Below, in pieces: positions 1-11,782 of a DNA stretch of 64,000 nucleotides. The position numbers and the translations under genes were made by a program. The notes below the pieces were generated by a model. That model saw only the letters and a program-made list of their open reading frames with translations, made no database searches and was not told where the DNA came from. Source of the DNA: Daucus carota subsp. sativus (lineage: Eukaryota; Streptophyta; Magnoliopsida; Apiales; Apiaceae); NCBI RefSeq assembly GCF_001625215.2, contig NC_030385.2, positions 31,025,598 to 31,089,597 on the forward strand. Reading direction: 5' to 3'. How positions within the stretch are numbered: position 1 is the stretch's first letter; every line of letters starts with the position of its first letter.

Positions 1-2205
1 TTATTTATGGAAATAAACAAAACTCAAGTTAAAAAGGATAATAATCAAAAACAGTTATATTTAATATGGTGGTTCTACTATAGAATCATCTTCAATTTTT
101 TATTATTTTTATACCTTGTACTGTTCAGAGTTCACATCATTTTGTTGCTTTCATCAGGAGTTTCAAATTCTGGAACCTGCATAATCATATAAATAATTGG
201 CATTTTTTATATTCATGACTATATGTAGAAAGAATATAGACTATCTACTTACAATATCTCCATAACCAAAATTATTATCAGACCCTCCCTCTTTGCTCTG
301 TCATCAATGCATGAATTCTTCCAGCCAACAAAGGCAGGCCATGTTTTCTTCACTCTAACATCAGGATGGCTTGTCCTAGCTAGATAAAAGTACTACAGAC
401 AAAATAGAAAGTCATAAGAGACGATGGCAGAAGTTATACATATATAGTAAAAAAGAGTATCAAATGTTTCAAGGTGTCTTACAAGAAGAAAAACAAAAAC
501 AACCAGTGTAGTATTGTGTTTTTGGATCATTCCACCATTGTTCATGAGCCTCTTTCAAATTTTGTATCACAAGTTTGCACCAATTGTAGTCTCTTGCATT
601 GTCAAAATTACCACTGAACCTCAGGATTTTGGGGCAAACAAAGGACGTTTTATCTGTTCTGATGAAAAGGTTAGCCATCAGAATCATGAAGTTCTGCTTG
701 AAATGTTCATCGGCATCACGAGACTCTGCAATCTTTTCACGCAACATCTTTTCAGTGATCCTGCTTGGCTGCCTTTCTTAAATTGTTTGCCCCAGCTTTG
801 GATTTATCTTTAGAATCTTCAAGTTTAACATCCAATTTCCCTTGGGTAGACCAATTATGTCAAAAACATCATCCTCTGTTATTTTAAGATTCCGATTTGG
901 GAATAGACCAAACTCACATTTATTGTGCTCGAACCACCATAAGCAATTAACTATTGTCTTGTGTGGCAGTTCCTCACCAAGAGTAAATGAAGGAGTGCAC
1001 CAAACCCAGCAGATTTCACCCACTGCCTTTGAGCTTCAGACAGCCTTGAGATTGTTTTTGAAAATGTTGATGGATAAGCACGGATTAAAATCTTTTTTGG
1101 TTCTCATCATCATCTTTTTCTTCTTCTTCTTCCACTTCTTCATCTTCATTCTCTGCTTCCACCTTTTCTTCAATTTCTTTTCCTTATTATGTTGTACCTG
1201 TATCAAATATTAAACATAGCTCATTAAATATTAATATTATGTTGTAAAAAATTAAAGTTCATGTTAGAACATAGCTCAACAGTTCTACTGTGGAATGTAA
1301 ACCTGAGATGATTACTATCAGTAATCCTGATGCACTCATCAGTAATCCTGATGCACTCATCAGCAATACTGATGTACTCATTAGTAATCATTATGATCCG
1401 TATGAATCAATATTTTTAAAGCTCATCTTAGAATAATAGCTTAACAGTGCTACTACCTGAGATGATGACTATCAGTAATCCTGATGCAGTCATCAGTAAT
1501 CCTGATGCACTCATCAGTAATCCTGATGTATTCATCAGTAATCATTAATTTTGCTTCTAAAGTGGAACCAACTATAATTATTAAAAAATTGGCACTATTT
1601 TACTTATGTTACAGAATCAGACCATTTAAATGTTTTTACAAATGTGTAACTGTACTATACAATAGAAACCATGTATATTTTATATGTCTACTGTTGTAAA
1701 ATGGGATGAACAATGAACAAGTACTGTTATAGTGTAACTATTTACCTCTTCTACGGCTTTCCTTTTATTGACACCTTCATTCTTTGTCGCCCTTACTTTT
1801 CTTTGTGCTTTTTCTGCTGGTCCCTTGTCTGCATTTTCTCCTCCCTCAGGGTCGACAATATGAATAGAGAAATCTTCTTCATCTTCTTTTATAGGTTGTA
1901 GCCTTGGAGATTTTCTCACAGAAGGTGCAGCAGCAGCCAGCTTTTCCTTGCCATCTTTTTCATGAGTGGCAATTGTTTCAGCTGTTTACAAAAACAAACA
2001 GTGTTAGACATAAGAAATCTGGATAGCACTATTTATTATACAATATAAAAATATATTCTAATTGAAGTTTACATGCAGGTGGTGTTGGTTGGTTGGGTTC
2101 TTGCTGCTCCTGTGGAGCTCTCTGGAGTGTACACAACTAGTGAACGAATAGGTTCACATTGTACCACCATCTACGCCTCTTGTCATCTTTAGAAAGTTTT
2201 TCAAT
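1..2205 (-). pseudogene. Partial upstream copy of the Ulp1/plant-mobile-domain transposon gene
   Basis: This stretch is nearly identical to 14161-16378 of the downstream copy. It carries the counterparts of the exons ending near 116, 254 and 486 (mobile-domain exon, about 1204-486), about 1981-1746, and part of the next exon up to 2205. The protein read on the minus strand includes the segments ILMANLFIRTDKTSFV and HKTIVNCLWWFEHNKCEFGL, typical of plant transposon mobile-domain regions. Several one-base losses in A or T runs (for example near 800) break the frame. At the site where the downstream copy has TGA, this copy has TGG. Homology ends abruptly at 2205, inside an exon. The rest of the gene lies off the left edge. 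Identity of the copy is seen directly; function is inferred from the fuller copy. Confidence 0.8.
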
Positions 2206-2613
2206 TTATATTTTATATTTAACTAACACATATTACCATTGTTAATAATTTTTTGTGTTTTTTTTGTTTTAAGAAAGATAAGTTTTAAAACTAAATAAAC
2301 TCATCCATGGTTTTATTAATTTATTTGTTTATTCATAATTACTATTTAAATCTATGTCTATAAACGGTCGTTTGTGGAAAAATGAAAATCATAATTTTGC
2401 TTCTGTTACGGAATATACTACTTGCCCCCTTTTCTGCTTCGTCCAACAAGTATTGATTAAATGTTCCTCCTCCTTTTAATAAATGTCTCTCAGTTCTTTA
2501 ATACACTATTCTATAAAAAGGCCTGCATGTAAAGTCCTACTGTACCCCTCATATCAGGAAACCTTCTTATCTAAAACCTTTCATCTTCTTCTACAAACCC
2601 TTTTGTTTTTGAA

Positions 2614-3152
<539 letters not shown>

Positions 3153-3435
3153 GGCTGATAGTCTTCCCTTTATGTACTGTCTTCTTTTTAAATATATTAT
3201 TATTCATGAAAAATGAAGTTTGATTGCATCTAATCTTTTGGGTATGTGTGTTTTTGGAATAATTTATTTTACTCTATGGTGATTCAGTATAAAAGCCAAT
3301 GGTATAATCACGATTGCTATGAAACTAACCGTCGAAGACGAAAGAAGTAAAAGTACACAAGGAACTCTTTTCATTAAATCGCAGCCCGTGATGGGCGAGG
3401 ATTACAAGCAAACGACTTAGTAGTGTTATCAGTTT

Positions 3436-3702
3436 TATCCTAAGAAGGTTCTCCATCTTCAACTCCTTCACTTCTTCCTGCCGCCTCATCTATTTTGCTT
3501 CAAGGCGGTCGTTTCGCTTTCCAAGCCTCCTTCTCCTCGCCTGAAGCTCGGGATGAGGGACCTGAAGTTCGCCTAAGGTTGGGCGAGGAGGAAGGCGGAG
3601 GACCGCGTTCGGATCTGGCATGAGGTTGGCGGAGGATCAGACTCCATTGCCCTATCAAAACTCGGCGAGACGATCTTTCGCAGACCTGGTGAGCCTGGTG
3701 AT
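3436..3702 (-). pseudogene. Frameshifted copy of the 90-aa coiled-coil gene
   Basis: It matches 10570-10842 base for base apart from many one-base indels that destroy the frame. It lies tail to tail with the copy at 2614-2921, as in the intact arrangement. Confidence 0.7.
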
Positions 3703-4629
3703 GAAGAATTGCGAAAAAGTAAACTGAGTAAACTCTACTTTATCGAAAACAAGAGACTCTCTGAATCTGACTCGTTTTCAGTGAAATACAAAATAATCAT
3801 GTTTTGATGCAGTAAAATTTAATGTGTTTAACTTCAATTTACTTATGATGCTAAAAGTGGAATACTGACAGCTGTGCACACACTCCCAGATCCAAAATAC
3901 TGCTGATGTCAAATATTATTCTATAAGAGCTCATGTCTTTAAGGATTAAATACTGATGACTTTTATTTGATTCTCAATAGAATCATTGTGTAAGATTTAA
4001 ATTACTGTCAGGATTCCAAAAATACCTGATGATTTAAATTTGATATCTACAAGAGAATATGTTTTTTTGAACCATCAAGTGGGGACACAAAAATCTGTTA
4101 AAAATCAATTCTTGATGATGTTAGTTTGATTCATAGAGAATCATGTCTTAATGATTAAAACTGTCAGGATTGGAACTACTGATGACCTGGACTTCATTCT
4201 ACAAGGATCATGTATTAAAGTTAAATTACTGATGATGACCTTTGGTTCTACAAGAGAACCCCCATGTGTTAAGAGTTACTACATAACTGAACTACGTCGG
4301 ATCAACTACTGATGATTTATAATTTTGACAAGATGTGACACACAGTGAGTATACAAGTATGTTTGGAATGGACATATTGATGCAACAACAATTAACCAAG
4401 CTTAAACAAAATATTTTACAAGCTCAGTCCACTTCTGTTCACAAATTTAATTCTACAACGATAATTCGTTGTTAAGCGTTATTTCCATGGTATGAAAACT
4501 GTCAGGATCAAATACTGATGTATAATATGACAGAGTGAACCAGTCCGTATTCCCATACTTCAGGAAACAGATAATAGAGCCCACAAATTATCACGCTTAC
4601 TCATTCTTTTTACACGTTCAGTCCTAGTC

Positions 4630-6690
4630 TTCGTTGATTAACCAAACTTTATCTCTGTTTTCCTGTGGTCTTCACGATGTTTATTTCTGAGTAGACCAAT
4701 CTTTGCAGCATCTATTTTTCTTGCCCTTCTCCCATTGCCTTTTTGTTCACTACCCTTTACATATGATTGTCACACATGGTCATAAAAGAGAAAAAACACA
4801 TATCTAAATCTCAAACTTGAAATTATTTTCGAAAACAAAGTTAGTTTTGCATCAACCTCGCCAGCAAATTGCAATCCCAGTTGCGAGAGTATATCCCATA
4901 TATGTTTCCATTATGATGCATCACAAACAACTCCAGCGTCTACATTCTTATTTGAAGTTCTCCATTTCATTTCTCGACGTTGCACTGGAGCATTATTTAA
5001 CAACTTGATTTTTCTTGGGCTTTCTGGCCATGTATAACCAAAGTTCTCTTGCCTGAAACGTATAGTTAAAATATACTGTGGTACTAAATCAAATAAAAAT
5101 AAATTACTATATCTATTTTAATAACTGGAAAAAGTTGCATACAGTGGCTTCAGTATTCCCTCATACATGAGATCTACCCGGTCTCCAATTCGGTTGTCAA
5201 TTATGTAAACCACAACTCTTCCTTAAATTGCAGCATATAGGTAGAAGTGGTTTCCAGAGAAGATTGGGAAGAAGATCTTTGGTTGACCAAAAAACAAATA
5301 TATTCCTCACAATCTAAATATGAAAATAGGAAATAATCTCAATTGTTATAAATGATAAATATGGATAGAGTATATTACCAGCTCAACATGCTTATACTCA
5401 CTCTGTGCTTGAACAAACCATTGCATCCCTGTTGGATTTGAACTCATGTATGTTATGGATCAGTACTGGTTGCTTACAATTGGCTTCCTTTAACCCATTT
5501 CCCATCTACCCTTAAAGACACATATAACAGTTATTAATAAAAATCTAACATATAATCTGAGTTCTGCCAGCTATAATCTATCACATGGATCTGAATACCA
5601 GACTGTAGCTTATTTGTGATTAACTTACTGTACCATTGTACTGCAGAAAAACCCTAAGGAGACTCTGCTGCTCTGAATTTTCATCTTGTTTAGTATGCTT
5701 GTATACGCATAAAACATGGAACAAAACCACTTCTTTTCCAATGTAGGCTTGAATTTGATGTTCAAGCAAGTACGTTGTTCCAGCGGACTATCTCAATCCT
5801 GCATGTTTACACCGAGTCACTTATTAGCTTTTGCTTTGCAACGTATAGGGTCAACCATATTAAATATGTTAGGATATTAATATATACAATACTGTCATGA
5901 TCAAAATACTGATGATTTTTTATTGAAGCTGTGAAATACGTCAGTATCCACCATACCTGTCCTGTACTCCTTACTTAAAGGAATGGATGGTCCAAATATG
6001 CTCTAACACTGGAATCCAATATTTTATACATACGATTGAGTCCTTATAGTCACTACCCATCTGCTATTTGAAACTAAAAGTATACTAATCTATACTTCAC
6101 ATTGCTCTGTGCTTCTTCCCTTCATCCAGCTCTATTCTTCTTCCTTTTGGAACCTTTGTGTGTTGAGATCAATCCCTTGGCTTTTGAATGGAGACTTCTG
6201 ATGATCAGTTGGTGGGGTTACCCTTTTCAGATGATGGGGAGTCCATATGCAGCATGGGGGCTCCTTCCGAGTAATTATTGTTTGGGGTAAAGATACTAGC
6301 AACCACCTGACCCCCTAATTTTAAATCATCTAAAACGTCCTCTCTGTCGTGCATCTTATTAAAAGCCCTTTTCATTTTCCGGGAGCATTAAAATGTCAAA
6401 TGTTTCCCGTCTTTGATGTGAAAAACTCCAGCCTTTATCAATACTGTTTTGCCAAAAGTAAACCGAATTTCTAAGACTCTATCTAAACAAGTTTAGTTCA
6501 GAAAGTTATGTAGTAAAAGACAATTCTTTCACCTTCCGTTGTCATCTCTTCAAACCTCCTGTTCATATTCTTTCCTTTTATCACTTTCTGGGGAACAGCT
6601 GTTCCCCTTGTCAAGTGTTTCAACCCAAATTCTTTCTTCAGCTTTCCATTTGTGGATAAATGATGCTGTAATTTGCACGCGTGCTGATGA
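4630..6690 (-). pseudogene. Frameshifted 3' half of the Ulp1-like transposon gene
   Basis: This copies the last exons of the 19808-11783 gene, including the stretch around the catalytic position of the C-terminal Ulp1-like domain. Here the residue following Asp reads as Ala (gct), compared with Ser in the other copy and Cys in the family. Frameshifts occur in almost every exon. Homology stops near 6690, inside the exon equivalent to 13888-13737. Beyond that point the sequence belongs to the gag-like gene unit. Confidence 0.7.
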
Positions 6691-7064
6691 TTATTCTCAT
6701 CAGGAGCTGACATAGAATTGAAATTATCTTAATTAGGTGATTATATTATATGATCATATGATAGAATCAAAATTCTTTATATGAATGCTTCTATTACAGA
6801 ATCTATAAATTGTATATAAATTTTATTCTCCAAAAGTGATGAGCTGTTACCAGTTCCTGATGAATATTCTCATCAGGAACTGACATATAGAATGAAATTA
6901 TCTTAATGAGATGATTATACTATAGAATCATATGAAAAAACTATAAATACATATAAAATTGATACTAATAACGGTTGGCAAAAAGAGTATGCATTGAATC
7001 ATAAAATTATCCATTCTATATAATAAACCATTTAATGAAAATCATGCTTGATATTTAAATTCTT
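6681..7064. repeat. Direct repeat, spaced about 172 bp, with CTCATCAGGARCTGACAT core
   Basis: Two related blocks begin near 6685 and 6857. Each has the core ctcatcaggarctgacat followed by gaaattatcttaat. The stretch lies between the corrupted block and the 3' end of the gag-like gene and probably is an intron. The short core is related to the ATCAGGATT/CCTGATG motifs found throughout this transposon domain. Confidence 0.55.
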
Positions 7065-7323
7065 ACTTTGAAGATTTTTCTCTACAGGAACTTCATGAAT
7101 AGGGTTCACACTGATTAGAGGTTGTAAATGACCATATCCAAATTTCCAGCTGGCTTGCTGTAATTGAGTTGAAACCTCTTGCGTCATAATCGTTCTTCAG
7201 TGTCAGCAATTTCAGTTGTCTTGTTCATGTCTTGAATCATCATTTCATCAAGTTCAGGAAGGGGATTGACTTTTTCCTCAACAAGTTCATTGAATTGTAA
7301 TGTAGGAACGTAGTTTGAGCACT

Positions 7324-8511
7324 TCACAAGTCTTTCCTCTTATACACATTGGTCTCTGCCTTTTTCCCAGAATTTGCAGGATCAATTGTTTCTGTATTGC
7401 TGATATTCACTGAAGGAGGTGTGCTTTCATCACGATCTGAATCAACATCCAGAATTCTAAGCTTCCTTTTTCTAGGAGATTTCTGCATTTGTGTACCTCT
7501 TGAGTCCATCTCTTTTTTTTTATTATCTGATGCCATTCCTGATGCCACAACCTTCTTTTTTTTTACTTTTGATTTCTGTTTGGAGATGTCCTTGATTTTT
7601 CTCTTTGGGCTTTGACGAATTGGTGAACTGTCTAGTGCCATATCAGTAGTTGATGATGGAACACTAGTAGTAACCAAATTATATTTTTCTGCCATGTTTG
7701 TGCTAAGAAATTGCCACACTTCTTTAGGAACGAAACATTCACCTTCTAAATTATTTTTCTTATCACCATTTATTATGGCTTTAATCCCTGTTTCTGAAAT
7801 CTTACTAATAGGTACTAATTCGTCATCAGGAAAATCAGCAGAGGGGCACATATGATTGAAAATCAACTGTAAAAACCTAACATAACAGATATACTTAAGC
7901 TTATCCTCTTTTCTAGTACCTATCAAGTTAAGGATGAAATTTCCATAATCAAACACAGTGTTGTAGATAAGAGAATACCCAATTTCAAGTGATCCTGATG
8001 GAATAGCATCAAAGTTTGAAACCTTGTTCAAGAAGCATCTAGTGATACAATCAAAGTACAAGTTCCATTGCTTCTTCAGGCGAGATCTCTGCAGTACTCT
8101 AATCCTGTCAGGATCACCATTATATCCCAGTAATTTCAAAAACGCAATAAGCACATCAGCTGTAATATATGCTGGAGTTTTTTCTTCTAATTTTGGAAGA
8201 TGCAGTGCTTCCTCCACCACCTCCGGTGTGATGACATACTCCTTGCCATTGTAATTGAACGTCAATTTTGATTTCTCTGTTTGGCCTCCATTTATAAACT
8301 TTAAAGTGCTCCAAATTTGCATTACACTTTTGAAAGTAACCTTAGTAGGTTGAGTCAATGCGTAATAAATTGGACTACAAGTCAAAAAGTCTATAATGAT
8401 ATGAAAATCATCAGGAAACACAGATTTCTCTAAAGGAGCACAGAAATTGTTTGGGGCAAACTCGTACCCTTTTATCGAACACTTGGTGTTCATGAAAGGA
8501 GAGGTCTGCAT
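7324..8511 (-). CDS. Gag-like transposon protein, 395 aa, frameshifted at its 3' end
   Basis: The protein opens with MQTSPFMNTK and has a globular N-terminal region of about 250 residues with FDCITRCFLNKVSNFDAIPSG and YVRFLQLIFNHMCP type segments. Such segments recur in gag-like proteins of asterid retroelements and transposons (family resemblance recalled, not searched). Residues 290-395 are Lys/Ser-rich and look disordered. The stop at 7326-7324 seems to be a frameshift: coding-like sequence continues in another frame (NYVPTLQFNELVEEKV, about 7310-7200) and after a second shift reaches about 7065, where a splice donor is possible. The 5' flank (8512-8700) is leader-like. A plausible reading is that this gene once spliced into Ulp1 exons of the 2206-6715 block. 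Function is unknown beyond its transposon association. Confidence 0.6.
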   Translation of the reverse strand: MQTSPFMNTKCSIKGYEFAPNNFCAPLEKSVFPDDFHIIIDFLTCSPIYYALTQPTKVTFKSVMQIWSTLKFINGGQTEKSKLTFNYNGKEYVITPEVVEEALHLPKLEEKTPAYITADVLIAFLKLLGYNGDPDRIRVLQRSRLKKQWNLYFDCITRCFLNKVSNFDAIPSGSLEIGYSLIYNTVFDYGNFILNLIGTRKEDKLKYICYVRFLQLIFNHMCPSADFPDDELVPISKISETGIKAIINGDKKNNLEGECFVPKEVWQFLSTNMAEKYNLVTTSVPSSTTDMALDSSPIRQSPKRKIKDISKQKSKVKKKKVVASGMASDNKKKEMDSRGTQMQKSPRKRKLRILDVDSDRDESTPPSVNISNTETIDPANSGKKAETNVYKRKDL

Positions 8512-8892
8512 TTTGATGAAGTTAGTGAAATGTGATTTAGATTTACTAGAATTTGAAGATTGAAGATGTTAATCTGAAAGAGATGAGAAAGCTTAGTTGG
8601 AGAATTGAATTTGAAAACCGCCGATTGTGTAGTGGAGTGGAAGTTATGAAAGAGTGTGTTAAGTTGGTTCTGTAGTTCTGATAAATGCTGATTGTTTTCC
8701 CGCTTCTTTGTTTTTTTTAAAATTAGCGCACTTTTGTTTGTTTTGAATTATTTGTTTAGGGAAGAAATTCTTAATTTATTACTTAAATTTAAATTTTAAA
8801 TAAATATTATTTAATGAATTTTTTGTAATAATTATTTTTAGCATTTGGTAAATAAGTTTAGTCTTACAGGCAAGAAACCAGTTAATAAAATT
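8512..8892. other. AT-rich 5' flank of the gag-like gene
   Basis: No gene is visible. It is the presumed promoter and leader of the minus-strand gag-like gene, followed by a very AT-rich stretch (8700-8890) leading into the 200-bp tandem repeats. Confidence 0.4.
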
Positions 8893-9553
8893 AATTTAAA
8901 ATCGTTAACATTTGGGGTTTATGGTTTGGGTTTTAGAATAATTAATTCTACTGTATATTAAATTGCCCGACGGTTAGGGTTTAGGATTGAGGGTGTAGGG
9001 CCGGTAGGCCCTACTCCCTCGAGCCTAAACCCTAATTAAGGCGAGGCTGAAGGGCCGAAGGCCCTGAAGCCGAGACGTAGGCGGAATAAATAAATTTAAA
9101 ATCGTTAACATTTGGGGTTTATGGTTTGGGTTTTAGAATAATCAATTCCTACTGTATATTAAATTGCCCGACGGTTAGGGTTTAGGATTGAGGGTGTAGG
9201 GCCGGTAGGCCCTACTCCCTCGAGCCTAACCCTAATTAAGGCGAGGCTGAAGGGCCGAAGGCCCTGAAGCCGAGACGTAGGCGGAATAAATAAATTTAAA
9301 ATCGTTAACATTTGGGGTTTATGGTTTGGGTTTTAGAATAATTAATTCCTACTGTATATTAAATTGCCCGACGGTTAGGGTTTAGGATTGAGGGTGTAGG
9401 GCCGGTAGGCCCTACTCCCTCGAGCCTAAACCCTAATTAAGGCGAGGCTGAAGGGCCGAAGGCCCTGAAGCCGAGACGTAGGCGGAATAAATTAATTTAA
9501 AATCGTTAAAATTTGGGGTTTATGGTTTGGGTTTTAGAATAATCAATTCCTAC
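8893..9553. repeat. Tandem repeat of about 200 bp, 3.3 copies, with telomere-like boxes
   Basis: The word atcgttaa recurs at 8901, 9101, 9301 and 9502, giving a period of 200-201 bp. Copies are almost identical. Each unit has an AT-rich half and a GC-rich half. The GC-rich half contains ggttagggtttagg and aaccctaatt, which resemble plant telomere repeats and telo-boxes, and short palindromes such as gggccggtaggccc and agggccgaaggccct. The array ends exactly where the duplicated 9553-13888 segment starts. Confidence 0.9.
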
Positions 9554-9874
9554 TGTATATTTTATTATTTAATAAACACATTATTACAATTGTTAATAAT
9601 TTTTTGTGTTTTTTTTGGTTTTAAGAAAGATAAGTTTTAAAACTAAATAAAATCATACATGGTTTTTATTAAATTATTTGTTTATTCATAATTACTAATT
9701 TAAATCATAGATAATATAAACGGTCGTTTGGATGAAAATGAAAATCAAAATTTTGCTTCTGTTACGGAATCATAATTACTTGCACCAGTATTCATGCTTC
9801 TTCCCAACACGTATTGATTAAATGTTCCTCCTCCTTTTAAATAAATGTCTCTTCAGTTCTTTAATACACTATTC

Positions 9875-9882
9875 TATAAAAA
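9875..9882 (+). promoter_or_regulatory. TATA box of the 104-aa small gene
   Basis: TATAAAAA lies 95 bp before the ATG at 9977, a normal distance for a plant promoter with a leader of about 65-70 nt. Confidence 0.6.
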
Positions 9883-9976
9883 GGCATGCATGTAAGCCTA
9901 CTGTAACACTCATATCAGAAACCCTTTCTTATCTAAAACCTTTCATCTTCTTCTCCAACCCTTTTGTTTTTTGAAA

Positions 9977-10291
9977 ATGTCTCTCTCTGACGGTTCCGTC
10001 CGCATCTGCCAGCGCTGCTTCAGCGTCACTGTTTGGGGTGTTCGCTACCATGTTCTCAGCCTCCCTGATGAGGTTGTTGAAGAAATGGACTTCGAGACAC
10101 ATCTCGAGGTCCAGTTTCTGACAATGAACTGTTACCTTCATGAGGAGCGCCTCCGTGAAGAAGCCGAGGCAAGGAGGCTTGCTGCCATCAGACGCCGCGA
10201 ATGGATCATTCGATTCGCGGGGATGATGTCCAGTATCCTCCACAAGCAGGAGGAGGAGGAGAAGAAGGCAGAGGAAGAGTCTTCTAGTTGA
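9977..10291 (+). CDS. Small transposon-borne protein, 104 aa, unknown function
   Basis: This intronless frame starts MSLSDGSVRICQRCF and ends in a Glu/Lys/Arg-rich tail. The first 55 residues look globular (FSVTVWGVRYHVLSLPDEVV); residues 56-104 are strongly helical and charged (RLREEAEARRLAAIRRRE). The ATG is preceded by aaaa and by a TATA box at 9875. I do not recognise the family. It runs opposite to the main gene of the domain and converges on the 90-aa gene 278 bp downstream. A second, broken copy lies at 2614-2921. The charged tail suggests a coiled-coil partner, perhaps the neighbouring 90-aa product; that is inference only. Confidence 0.6.
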   Translation: MSLSDGSVRICQRCFSVTVWGVRYHVLSLPDEVVEEMDFETHLEVQFLTMNCYLHEERLREEAEARRLAAIRRREWIIRFAGMMSSILHKQEEEEKKAEEESSS

Positions 10292-10569
10292 TAGGGCTAG
10301 ATAGGTCTTCCTTTATGTACTGTCTTCTTTTTTAAATATATTATTATTAATGAAAAATGAATGTTTGATTGCATCTAATCTTTTTTGGTATGTTGTGTTT
10401 TTGAATAATTTATTTTAATCTATTGTGGTTGATTAAGTATAAAAGCCAATGGTATAATCATCGATTGCTATGAAAATAAAAGTCGAAGACGAAAGAAGTA
10501 AAAGTTACACAATGGAAATATTTTCATTAATAGAAGCCCGTGATGGGGCGAGGATTACAAGCAAACGAC

Positions 10570-10842
10570 TTAGTAGTCGTTATCAGTTTTATCCCTTAAG
10601 AAGGAGTTCTCCATCTTCAACTCCTTCACTTCTTCCTGCAGCTCATCTATTTTGTCTTCAAGGCGGTCGTTTCGCCTTTCAAGCATCCTTATCCTCGCCT
10701 GAAGCTCGGTGATGAGGACCTGAAGTTCGCCTAAGGTTGGGCGAGGAGGAGGCGGAGGAACCGCGTTCGGATCTGGCATAAGTGGCGGAGGATCAGACTC
10801 CACTGCCCTATCAAACTCGGCGAGAAGATCTTTAGCAGACAT
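10570..10842 (-). CDS. Small coiled-coil protein, 90 aa, unknown function
   Basis: The frame starts MSAKDLLAEFDRAVESD, has a Pro-rich linker (PPLMPDPNAVPPPPPRP, residues 18-35) and then a long heptad-type helix from about residue 36 to 85 (LQVLITELQARIRMLERRND and onward). It has its own TATA box at 10892-10899 and a short leader, so it looks like a stand-alone gene and not an exon. It is convergent with the 104-aa gene. The family is not recognised. A disrupted copy is at 3436-3702. Confidence 0.6.
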   Translation of the reverse strand: MSAKDLLAEFDRAVESDPPPLMPDPNAVPPPPPRPTLGELQVLITELQARIRMLERRNDRLEDKIDELQEEVKELKMENSFLRDKTDNDY

Positions 10843-10891
10843 GGTGAGATGGTGATGAAGAAGTGAGAAAAAGTAAACTGAGATGAAACTC

Positions 10892-10899
10892 TATTTATA
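10892..10899 (-). promoter_or_regulatory. TATA box of the 90-aa gene
   Basis: On the minus strand this reads TATAAATA, within TCTATAAATAGAG, 50 bp before the ATG. It is a textbook plant TATA box and distance. Confidence 0.65.
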
Positions 10900-10959
10900 G
10901 AAAACAAGAGACTCTCTGAATTCTGACTTCGTTTTCAGTGAAATACAAAAGAATCATGT

Positions 10960-11770
10960 TTTGATGAGTAAAGTTAATGTGTTTAAATTCAATTTACTTA
11001 TGATGCTAAAAGTGAATTACTGACAGCTGTGAAAAACTACCAGGATCCAAAATACTGATGATGTCAAATATTATTCTATAAGAGAATCATGTCTTTAAGG
11101 ATTAAATACTGATGACGTTTATTTGATTCTACAATAGAATCATGTGTTAAGATTTAAATACTGTCAGGATCCAAAAATACTGATGATTTAAATTTGATTC
11201 TACAAGAGAATCATGTTTTTTGAACATACAGAATATGTTAAAAATCAATTACTGATGATGTTAGTTTGATTCTATAAGAGAATCATGTCTTAAGGATTAA
11301 ATACTGTCAGGATTGGAAATACTGATGACATGAATTTCATTCTACAAGGGAATCATGTATTAAAAGTAAAATACTGATGATGACAATTTGGTTCTACAAG
11401 AGAACCATGTGTTAAGAGTTAAAATACATAAATGAAATACTGTTAGGATCAAAATACTGATGATTTATAATTTGACAGATGTGAAACACAGTGAGTATCC
11501 AAGTACTGTTTGGAATGGACATATTGATGCAACACAATTAACCAAGCTTAAACAAAATATTTTTACAAGCTCAGTCCACTTCTGATTCACAAATTTAATT
11601 CTACAAGAGAATTATGTGTTAAGAGTTATTTACATGTATGAAACTGTCAGGATCAAAATACTGATGATCTTAATATGACAGATGTGAAACACAGTCAGTA
11701 TTCAAATACTTCAGGAACAGAAATACTGATGCAACACAATTATCCAAGATTAATCAATATATTTTTACAA
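10960..11770. repeat. Degenerate short interspersed repeats between the small genes and the Ulp1 gene
   Basis: The stretch is made of varied copies of two words: ttgattctacaagagaatca, an imperfect palindrome, and gtcaggatcaaaatactgat. They recur every 50-120 bp (for example 11075, 11130, 11195, 11265, 11335, 11390). It is the 3' flank of the minus-strand Ulp1 gene. The corrupted copy is at about 3780-4620. No coding frame is seen. Confidence 0.7.
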
Positions 11771-11782
11771 GTTCAGTCTAGT

